The translations under genes were made by a program, and so were the position numbers. The notes under the pieces are model-generated. The model did not search any database. It was given only the letters and a program-made list of their open reading frames with translations, and was not told the origin of the DNA. DNA of 39,681 nt from an uncultured Oscillospiraceae bacterium (GTDB lineage: Bacteria; Bacillota; Clostridia; Oscillospirales; Oscillospiraceae). The DNA is taken from assembly GCA_948766235.1 (NCBI GenBank), contig CAQCFX010000008.1, positions 1-39,681 of the forward strand, given 5' to 3'. Shown piece by piece: positions 33,449-39,681 of the stretch; positions within the stretch are counted from its first letter, which is position 1, and every line of letters starts with the position of its first letter.

Positions 33449-36400
33449 GCTGACGCGGGAACAGCGCGTCGCGGTGGAGGACCGGGGGGGCGACCTGCTG
33501 GTGTCCGCCGCTGCCGGGTCGGGCAAGACCAGGGTGCTGGTGGAGCGGCTGATGGGCTATGTGGAGCAGGGAGAGGACATCGACCGTTTTTTGGTGATAA
33601 CCTTCACCAACGCCGCCGCCGCCGAGCTGCGCGAGCGCATCGCCGAGGCCATCCACACGCGGCTGGCCCAGCGGCCCGGCGACCGGGCGCTGCGGCGCAG
33701 CGCCACGCTGGTGTACAAAGCGCCCATCTGCACCATCGACGCCTTCTGCCTGGACTTTCTGCGCCAGTGGGGGCATTTGGCAGAGCTGGATCCGGACTTC
33801 CGGCTGTGCGACGACGCAGAGGGGGAGGAGCTGCGCCGCCGCGCCCTGGAGGAGGTGCTGGAGGCCCGGTATGCCGGCATGGAGACGGACGCGCCCTTCG
33901 CCGCCCTGGTGGACGCGCTGGCGGGGGAGCGGGACGACCAGACCCTGGAGGATGTGGTGCTGGACGTCCACCGCCGGGTGCAGGCCCAGGCTGACCCCGT
34001 GCGCTGGCTGATGGAGCGCCGGGAGGACTACGCGCTGCGCCCCGGCGCGGCCCCCGAGGACACCCCCTGGGGCCGGGTGCTGCTGGAGGACGGCGCGCAG
34101 CTGGCCAGGAGCTGGCTGGAGGCCATGACGGAGGTGCGCAACGACGTGGCCTGGGACGAGCTGCTGGAAAAAAACTACGGCCCCAGCCTGGACGCCACGA
34201 TTGAGGGGCTGGAGCGGCTCTCCCAGGCCCTGGAGCGGGGGTGGGACGAGGCGGCGGCCTGCTTCCCCGTCCCCTTCCCCCGCCCCGGCATGAAGCGGGG
34301 GGAGTATAACGAGCTGCTGAAAGCCCGCATGGCCGCCCGGCGGGAGCAGTGCAGGGAGCAGATAAAGAAGCTGGGGGAGCGGTTTGACGTGGGGGCGGAG
34401 CAGGCCATGGAGGACCTGCGCTGGGTGGGCCCGGCCATGACGGCGCTGCTGGAGGTGACGGCGCAGTTTGACGCGGCGTTTACCCGGCTCAAGCGCCGGC
34501 GCCGCCTCATAGACTTTGCCGACGGGGAGCATTTGACCGCGCGGCTGCTGACCCAGCCGGACGGTTCCCCCACCGCCCTGGCCCGGGACGCGGGGGCGCG
34601 GTTTCGGGAAATCATGGTGGACGAGTACCAGGACACCAACGCGGTGCAGAACGCCATTTTCGGGGCGCTGTCGGCGGGGGACAATCTCTTTATGGTGGGG
34701 GATGTGAAGCAGTCCATCTACCGCTTCCGCCTGGCGGAGCCGGCCATCTTCCTGGACAAGTACCGCCGATTTGCCCCGGCGGAGGCCGCCGCCCCCGGCC
34801 AGGGGCGGAAAATCCTTCTCTCGGACAATTTCCGCTCCCGCCCGGAGGTGCTGGACGGGGTGAACTTTGTGTTCCGAAACGTGATGACCCGGACGGCGGG
34901 AGAGCTGGATTATACGCAGGCCGAGGCGCTGCGCCCCGGTCGGGGGGATTTGACCCCGGATGAGCGCTATCAGGTGGAGCTCAACTGCGTGGACCTGTCC
35001 GGGCTGGCGGCGGACGGGACGGGGGAGCGGGCGGATAAGGACGCGGTGTGCGCCCGGGCCGCGGCAAAGCGGGTGCGCGCGCTTTTGGACAGCGGCCTGC
35101 CCATCGGGGACCGGCCGGTGCGGGCGGAGGATATCGTCATCCTTCTGCGCTCCCCCGGCCCTGTGCTGCGCCGGTATGCCGCCGCCCTGGACGAGCTGGG
35201 CATTCCCTGGAGCGCGGAGGGCGGGCAGGAGTTTTTCGGGACCACGGAGATTTCGGTGGCCATCGCCCTGCTGCAGGTGATTGACAACCCCCGGCAGGAC
35301 GTGGCCCTGCTCTCGGTTCTGCGCTCCCCCCTGTTTGACTTCACCCCAGACCGGCTGGCCGCCCTTCGGGCCGGGGGGGAGGGGACGGTGTACGACTGCC
35401 TGCGCGCCGGAGCGGCGCGGGGGGAGGAGGACTGCGGGGACTTTCTGGCCCTGCTGGGCGAGCTGCGGGAGCTGGCGAAGGAGGAGAGCAGCCACCGCCT
35501 GTTGTGGCGTATCTACGGCAGGCTGGACATGAGCGCGGTGTTCGCCGCCATGCCCGACGGCCAGCGCCGCCGGGCCAACCTGATGGCGCTGTACGACGAG
35601 GCCGCCCGCTTTGAAAGCGGCGGCCACCGGGGGCTGATGGCCTTCCTGCTCCACCTGAGCCGGATGGCGGAAAACGGCCTGAGCGTCCCCGTGCAGGGGG
35701 AGGGAACGGGGGGCGTGCGCATCCTGTCCATCCACAAATCCAAGGGGCTGGAGTTCCCGGTGGTGCTGGTGTGCGCGCTGGACCGGCAGTTTAACGAGGC
35801 GGACGCCAAGGCCCCCATCCTGTTCCACCCGGAGCTGGGCCTGGGGCCCAAGCGCACAGACCGGGTGCGGGGGGTGCGCTACACCACCATTGCTCGGGAC
35901 GCGGTGGCCCTGCGCCTGCGCCAGCAGCTGCGCGCGGAGGAGATGCGCCTTTTGTACGTGGCCATGACCCGGGCCGAGCACAAGCTGATTTTATTTGCCG
36001 CCGTAAACGGGCGGGGGGGGCAGCTCTCCACCCTGGCGGGGCAGGCCCAGTGCCCGCCGCCCCCCCGGCAGATGGCGGACGCGCACTCCATGGCGGAGTG
36101 GGTGCTCACCCCGGCGCTGTGCCGGGGAGACAGCGCCCCGCTGTGGGAAAGCCTGGACCAGCCCCGCCCCCGCCCCCCGGCGTCGGAGGGGCTGAGCTGG
36201 GACATCCGAATGCTGCCTGGAGAGGAATTCCAGGCTCCCCAGGGGGAGGGCGCAGCCTGGGCCCCGGAGCGCGGCGGGCCGGAGCCGCCTCCCGGCCTGG
36301 AGGAGCGGCTGAGCTGGCGCTATCCCCACCAGGCGTCCGCGGATATGCCATCCAAGCTCACCGCCACCCAGCTCAAGGGCCGGGAGAAGGACGCGGAGGC

Positions 36401-37010
36401 GGCGGAAGACGCGGTGGAGCTGCGCTCTGTTCCCTCCAACCCCGCCGCCCCCCGGACCACTCTGCGCCGCCCGGTGTTTGAGGGGGAGCGGCCCCTCACC
36501 CCCGCCCAGCGGGGCACCGCCCTGCATATGGTGATGCAGTACCTGGACTACGGCCGCACAAACGATTTCGGGGAGATAGCACAGGAGGTCACCCGGCTGG
36601 TGGAGGGGCAGTACATCACCCCCCAGCAGGGAAACGCCGTCAACCCGGCGGACATTCTGGCCTTTTTCCGCTCGGAGCTGGGGCTGCGCCTGCGCCGCTC
36701 ATCTCGGGTGGAGCGGGAGTTTAAATTCTCCATGCTCTCACCTGCGGCGGACTACTACCCCCAGGCCGAGCAGGGGGAGGAGGTTCTGCTCCAGGGCGTG
36801 GTGGACTGCTGGTTTCTGGAGGAGGACGGCACGGCCACGGTGGTGGACTTCAAGACCGACCGGGTGGGGGAGGAGGCTGTGGCAGGCCGGGCGGAGGACT
36901 ACCGCCCCCAGCTGGACGCCTATACCCGGGCCCTGGCCCAGGCGGCGGGGGTAACGGTGGGCCGCCGGTGCCTGTGGTTTTTTAATGTTGGACATGAGGT
37001 GGAGCTGTGA
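33438..37010 (+). CDS. addA: Helicase-nuclease subunit AddA
   Basis: The start at 33438 lies inside the end of addB, with AAAGGAGGAGAAGG upstream, and gives 1190 residues. AddA is the UvrD-type helicase and nuclease subunit of AddAB. Motifs in order are SAAAGSGKT (Walker A, Lys30), TFTNAAAAELRERI, VDEYQDTN (Walker B), FMVGDVKQSIYRFR, DNFRSRPEV, ILSIHKSKGLEFPVVLV and LLYVAMTRAEHKL. The C-terminal nuclease has LQGVVDCW and VVDFKTDR (Asp1137, Lys1139), then YRPQLDAY. Length is close to the Bacillus protein. It forms a complex with AddB in the cytoplasm and is translationally coupled to it. Confidence 0.97.
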   Translation: MAIELTREQRVAVEDRGGDLLVSAAAGSGKTRVLVERLMGYVEQGEDIDRFLVITFTNAAAAELRERIAEAIHTRLAQRPGDRALRRSATLVYKAPICTIDAFCLDFLRQWGHLAELDPDFRLCDDAEGEELRRRALEEVLEARYAGMETDAPFAALVDALAGERDDQTLEDVVLDVHRRVQAQADPVRWLMERREDYALRPGAAPEDTPWGRVLLEDGAQLARSWLEAMTEVRNDVAWDELLEKNYGPSLDATIEGLERLSQALERGWDEAAACFPVPFPRPGMKRGEYNELLKARMAARREQCREQIKKLGERFDVGAEQAMEDLRWVGPAMTALLEVTAQFDAAFTRLKRRRRLIDFADGEHLTARLLTQPDGSPTALARDAGARFREIMVDEYQDTNAVQNAIFGALSAGDNLFMVGDVKQSIYRFRLAEPAIFLDKYRRFAPAEAAAPGQGRKILLSDNFRSRPEVLDGVNFVFRNVMTRTAGELDYTQAEALRPGRGDLTPDERYQVELNCVDLSGLAADGTGERADKDAVCARAAAKRVRALLDSGLPIGDRPVRAEDIVILLRSPGPVLRRYAAALDELGIPWSAEGGQEFFGTTEISVAIALLQVIDNPRQDVALLSVLRSPLFDFTPDRLAALRAGGEGTVYDCLRAGAARGEEDCGDFLALLGELRELAKEESSHRLLWRIYGRLDMSAVFAAMPDGQRRRANLMALYDEAARFESGGHRGLMAFLLHLSRMAENGLSVPVQGEGTGGVRILSIHKSKGLEFPVVLVCALDRQFNEADAKAPILFHPELGLGPKRTDRVRGVRYTTIARDAVALRLRQQLRAEEMRLLYVAMTRAEHKLILFAAVNGRGGQLSTLAGQAQCPPPPRQMADAHSMAEWVLTPALCRGDSAPLWESLDQPRPRPPASEGLSWDIRMLPGEEFQAPQGEGAAWAPERGGPEPPPGLEERLSWRYPHQASADMPSKLTATQLKGREKDAEAAEDAVELRSVPSNPAAPRTTLRRPVFEGERPLTPAQRGTALHMVMQYLDYGRTNDFGEIAQEVTRLVEGQYITPQQGNAVNPADILAFFRSELGLRLRRSSRVEREFKFSMLSPAADYYPQAEQGEEVLLQGVVDCWFLEEDGTATVVDFKTDRVGEEAVAGRAEDYRPQLDAYTRALAQAAGVTVGRRCLWFFNVGHEVEL

Positions 37011-37046
37011 GGCTGGGAAAAAGATTTGGGAAAATGAAAAAAGCAC

Positions 37047-37075
37047 TTGCATTTTTACCGCGAACATGATAAGAT
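37047..37075 (+). promoter_or_regulatory. Sigma-A-type promoter for rpmE
   Basis: TTGCAT (37047-37052) and TAAGAT (37070-37075) are separated by 17 nt, with a TG one base before the -10. Confidence 0.75.
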
Positions 37076-37102
37076 ACGGTTTGCGTTTACAAGGAGCTGT
37101 TT

Positions 37103-37138
37103 ATGGCTTCTGGACTTTTGATCGACAGAAAGAGGTGA
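37103..37138 (+). CDS. Candidate 11-residue upstream ORF before rpmE
   Basis: ATG at 37103 has AAGGAG 6 nt upstream (37091-37096) and encodes MASGLLIDRKR, then TGA at 37136-37138. The stop overlaps the AGAGGTGA ribosome site of rpmE and lies 6 nt before the rpmE start, so translation could be coupled. No family is recognised. It may be chance, but the ribosome site and placement are good. Confidence 0.4.
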   Translation: MASGLLIDRKR

Positions 37139-37144
37139 ATCCCC

Positions 37145-37345
37145 ATGAAGGAAGGCATCCATCCCAACTACAACCACACCACCATTACGTGCGCGTGCGG
37201 CAACGTGATCGAGACTGGCTCGACCAAGAAAGACATCAAGGTGGAAGTCTGCTCCAAGTGTCACCCCTTCTACACCGGTAAGCAGAAGATGGTGGATACC
37301 GGCGGACGCGTCAGCCGCTTCAACAAGAAGTTCGGCCTGGGCTGA
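37145..37345 (+). CDS. rpmE: 50S ribosomal protein L31, zinc-binding (C+) form
   Basis: The 66-residue protein begins MKEGIHPNYN. Cys16 and Cys18 (CACGN) with Cys36 and Cys39 (CSKCHPFYTG) make it the zinc-binding form of L31. It ends with GGRVSRFNKKFGLG. In many bacteria the zinc form is replaced by a Cys-free paralogue under zinc shortage; no paralogue is in the window. It has its own promoter and terminator. Confidence 0.98.
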   Translation: MKEGIHPNYNHTTITCACGNVIETGSTKKDIKVEVCSKCHPFYTGKQKMVDTGGRVSRFNKKFGLG

Positions 37346-37361
37346 AACCATGTTGTTTTCC

Positions 37362-37404
37362 AAAGACCCGTTGCAGGTAATGCGGCGGGTCTTTCTCTTT
37401 TTTA
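37362..37404 (+). terminator. Terminator after rpmE
   Basis: AAAGACCCG (37362-37370) pairs with CGGGTCTTT (37386-37394), followed by CTCTTTTTT. Confidence 0.85.
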
Positions 37405-37444
37405 ACGGTGGAATTTTTGAATAAGCGAGGGAATTAAGCCGAAT

Positions 37445-38707
37445 ATGTTTGAAAAAACGGAAGTAAAGGAAATCAACCGCGCCGTGCTGGCGGGCCTGTG
37501 CGCCCCCTGCCTCAGCGCCGAGGAAAACGCCTCGGACGAGTCATTGGAGGAGCTGGCCGCCCTGCTGGACACCGCGGGGGGAACCTGCCTGGGCACGGTG
37601 CTGCAAAACCGCTCCGCCCCCGACCCGCGCACCTTCATCGGCGAGGGCAAGGCGGCGGAAATCAAGGAATTGGTCCAAAGCCTGGGGGCGGATATCGTTA
37701 TCTTCGACAACCCCCTCTCCCCCTCCCAGCAGCGGGTGCTCACCGAGGAGCTGGGGGTGACGGTGATGGACCGCTCCGCCCTTATCCTGGATATCTTCGC
37801 CAAGCGGGCGCGGACCAGCGAGGGGCGGCTCCAGGTGGCGCTGGCCCAGTACAAGTACCTGCTGCCCCGGCTGACGGGCATGTGGAAGCACCTGGAGCGG
37901 CAGGAGGGCGCCATCGGCACCCGCGGCCCCGGCGAGACCCAGCTGGAGTCCGACCGGCGGCACATTCACCGCAAAATCGCCAAGCTGGAGGAGGAGCTGA
38001 AGGACGTGCGCCGGGTCCGCGCCACCCAGCGGGAGCGGCGGGAGAAAAACGAGGTGCCTGTCGTCGCCATCGTGGGCTACACCAACGCGGGCAAGTCCAC
38101 CCTCTTAAACGCCCTCACCGGCTCGGACATTCCGGCCAATAACCGGCTGTTCGACACCCTGGACACCACCACCCGGACGCTGGAGCTGTCCGACACCTGC
38201 ACCGTGCTCGTCTCGGACACGGTGGGCTTTATCTCCAAGCTGCCCCACCAGCTGGTGGACGCCTTTAAGGCCACGCTGGAGGAGCTGACCTTTGCGGACC
38301 TTCTGCTGCACGTGATTGACGCCTCCGACCCCAACTGGCGGGAGCAGGCGGCGGTGGTGGACCGCCTGGTGCAGGAGCTGGGGGCGGCGGAAACGCCCCG
38401 CCTGGAGGTCTTTAATAAGTGCGACCGCTTTGTGGGGGACATCCTGCCCCACGGGGAGGACATGGTGTCCATCTCCGCCAAAACCGGCGCGGGGCTGGAA
38501 AAGCTGTGCGCCGCCATGGAACAGCGGCTGGACGCCGGGGTGCGCCGGGTGGAGCTGCGCCTGCCCTACGACAAGGGGGGCGTGCTGGACGCGCTGTACC
38601 GGGAGGCTAAGGTGGAGAGGGTGGACTACGGCGAGGTGATTGAGGTCACCGCCGTGTGCACGCCCAAGACCCTGGGGCGCGTGGGGGAGTATATTGTGAG
38701 CAACTGA
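37445..38707 (+). CDS. hflX: Ribosome-associated GTPase HflX
   Basis: The 420-residue protein has the HflX N-terminal domain (FIGEGKAAEIK, IFDNPLSPSQQRVL, VMDRSALILDIFAKRA). The linker motif GTRGPGETQLESDRR follows. The GTPase domain has G1 GYTNAGKST (211-219), G3 DTVGFISKLPHQLV and G4 NKCD (about 324-327). HflX binds 50S subunits and rescues or splits stalled ribosomes, for example after heat or antibiotic stress. The ribosome site is weak (GAGGG about 12 nt upstream of ATG 37445). Located after rpmE but separated from it by a terminator. Confidence 0.97.
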   Translation: MFEKTEVKEINRAVLAGLCAPCLSAEENASDESLEELAALLDTAGGTCLGTVLQNRSAPDPRTFIGEGKAAEIKELVQSLGADIVIFDNPLSPSQQRVLTEELGVTVMDRSALILDIFAKRARTSEGRLQVALAQYKYLLPRLTGMWKHLERQEGAIGTRGPGETQLESDRRHIHRKIAKLEEELKDVRRVRATQRERREKNEVPVVAIVGYTNAGKSTLLNALTGSDIPANNRLFDTLDTTTRTLELSDTCTVLVSDTVGFISKLPHQLVDAFKATLEELTFADLLLHVIDASDPNWREQAAVVDRLVQELGAAETPRLEVFNKCDRFVGDILPHGEDMVSISAKTGAGLEKLCAAMEQRLDAGVRRVELRLPYDKGGVLDALYREAKVERVDYGEVIEVTAVCTPKTLGRVGEYIVSN

Positions 38708-38710
38708 CAA

Positions 38711-38747
38711 AAGGCCGCGGAGCCATGCCCCGCGGCCCTTCCCGTTT
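38711..38747 (+). terminator. Probable terminator after hflX
   Basis: GGCCGCGG (38713-38720) pairs with CCGCGGCC (38730-38737). The following stretch CTTCCCGTTT is only moderately T-rich. Confidence 0.55.
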
Positions 38748-38756
38748 CCAAAGGGC

Positions 38757-38785
38757 TGGTCAAACAAGACCCCGTCTGCTATAAT
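38757..38785 (+). promoter_or_regulatory. Promoter for the MoxR ATPase gene
   Basis: TGGTCA (38757-38762) and a perfect TATAAT (38780-38785) are separated by 17 nt. Confidence 0.7.
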
Positions 38786-38820
38786 AGCCCCATCCCAGTT
38801 TACCAAGGAAGTGGCGCTTT

Positions 38821-39681
38821 GTGAGCGAAATGAGTCTGGCCGCCCAGGTGGCGGGCGAAGTGAAGAAAGCCGTGGTGGGCAAGGACGACATCGTGGTGAA
38901 GGTGCTGCTGGCCATACTGGCCCGGGGGCACATCCTGCTGGAGGACATCCCCGGCGTAGGCAAGACCACCCTGGCCATCGCCTTTTCCAAGGCCCTGGGC
39001 CTTCAATATAACCGGGTGCAGTTCACCCCCGACGTGATGCCCTCCGACCTGACGGGTTTTTCCCTCTACAATAAAGACAGCGGGCGGATGGAGTACCAGC
39101 CCGGTGCGCTGCTTTGCAACCTGTTCCTGGCCGACGAGCTCAACCGCGCCACCAGCCGCACCCAGTCCGCCCTGCTGGAGGCCATGGAGGAGGGCCGGGT
39201 GACGGTGGACGGCGTGTCCCACCCCGTACCCGACCCCTTCCTGGTCATCGCCACCCAGAACCCGGCGGGGGCGTCCGGCACCCAGCTGCTGCCCGACTCC
39301 CAGCTGGACCGCTTCGCCCTGCGCCTCACCATGGGCTACCCCGCCCCGGCGGACGAGCTGGAGCTGCTCCAGCGCAAAATGCGGGGCGACCCCATGCAGG
39401 CCGTGGTCCAGGCGGCGGGGCGGGAGGAGCTATCCCGGCTGCGCGGCCAGGTGGACCGGGTGTTTGTGGACGACGCCATTTTAAAATATATCCTCCGTTT
39501 GGTGCAGGCCACCCGCGCCCATCCCCAGCTGGCCCAGGGGGCCAGCCCCCGGGCGGCCATTTCGGTGGCCGGGCTGGCGCGGGCCTCCGCCTTCCTCCGG
39601 GGGCGGGATTACGTGGTGCCCGAGGACGTGCAGTATGTGTGGGCGGACGCCATCGCCCACCGGCTGGTGCTCCCTGCCGGC
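38821..39681 (+). CDS. MoxR-family AAA+ ATPase, 3' end outside window
   Basis: The GTG at 38821 is chosen because AAGGAA lies 10 nt upstream; an in-frame ATG at 38830 is an alternative. The frame stays open for 287 codons to the window edge. Motifs are EDIPGVGKTTL (Walker A, Lys48), TPDVMPSDLTGF, LFLADELNRA (Walker B, Asp105/Glu106), LLEAMEEG, ATQNPAG (sensor) and QLDRFALRL. MoxR proteins are chaperone-like ATPases. They often sit before genes for DUF58 and transglutaminase-like or von Willebrand-domain membrane proteins; those would lie beyond the window. Only the extreme C-terminus seems to be missing. Confidence 0.94.
   Translation, partial: MSEMSLAAQVAGEVKKAVVGKDDIVVKVLLAILARGHILLEDIPGVGKTTLAIAFSKALGLQYNRVQFTPDVMPSDLTGFSLYNKDSGRMEYQPGALLCNLFLADELNRATSRTQSALLEAMEEGRVTVDGVSHPVPDPFLVIATQNPAGASGTQLLPDSQLDRFALRLTMGYPAPADELELLQRKMRGDPMQAVVQAAGREELSRLRGQVDRVFVDDAILKYILRLVQATRAHPQLAQGASPRAAISVAGLARASAFLRGRDYVVPEDVQYVWADAIAHRLVLPAG

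Noticed and set aside
33216..35981. 921-codon minus-strand open frame opposite addB/addA.
   Set aside because: Antisense shadow of AddAB, with no domain motifs and no ribosome site.

Overview
The window is GC-rich, densely coding DNA with Shine-Dalgarno sites of the AGGAGG type and sigma-A promoters of the TTGACA/TATAAT type. The gene content is that of a low-oxygen Gram-positive: AddAB rather than RecBCD, a one-chain Firmicutes-type PurL, YesMN-type two-component genes, PepV, and a desulfoferrodoxin-like protein. A high-GC member of Clostridia, for example an Oscillospiraceae gut bacterium of the Flavonifractor/Pseudoflavonifractor kind, fits best. That placement is inference; no rRNA or taxonomic marker set is present.

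Layout. 1-3.4 kb holds an FAD-dependent oxidoreductase (cut by the window edge) with a metallophosphoesterase on the minus strand, then YerC (TrpR-like) and an XRE regulator fused to a complete superoxide-reductase-like domain on the plus strand. 3.5-12.4 kb is a minus-strand run secA-pgeF-peptide-binding lipoprotein-purL. 12.6-16.7 kb (plus) has a YheO-type PAS/HTH regulator, a PepV-type dipeptidase and a chemoreceptor with an extracellular zinc-binding CZB domain. 16.7-28.4 kb (minus) is a carbohydrate locus: GH3 glycosidase, YesN-type response regulator, two sugar ABC permeases, a sugar-binding lipoprotein, a YesM-type histidine kinase, an alpha-D-phosphohexomutase and a GH94 phosphorylase that most resembles N,N'-diacetylchitobiose phosphorylase. 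28.5-30.1 kb is the infC-rpmI-rplT operon with a structured leader and a probable AUA start codon for infC. 30.1-39.7 kb (plus) has addB-addA, rpmE (behind a small upstream ORF), hflX and a MoxR ATPase cut by the window edge.

How the genes work together. The carbohydrate locus reads as a sensing, uptake and phosphorolysis module for a beta-linked GlcNAc disaccharide. YesM senses, and YesN activates the ABC importer and enzymes. GH94 splits the disaccharide with phosphate to GlcNAc plus GlcNAc-1-P, the mutase gives GlcNAc-6-P, and the GH3 enzyme trims N-acetylhexosaminides. No transport ATPase is present, so a shared MsmX-like ATPase elsewhere is expected.

The most striking non-coding signal is a pair of tandem parS-like centromere sites inside this locus, between the second permease gene and the response regulator. 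One is a perfect 16-bp palindrome identical to the parS consensus as I know it. No CRISPR array, insertion sequence, prophage, tRNA or rRNA gene was seen.
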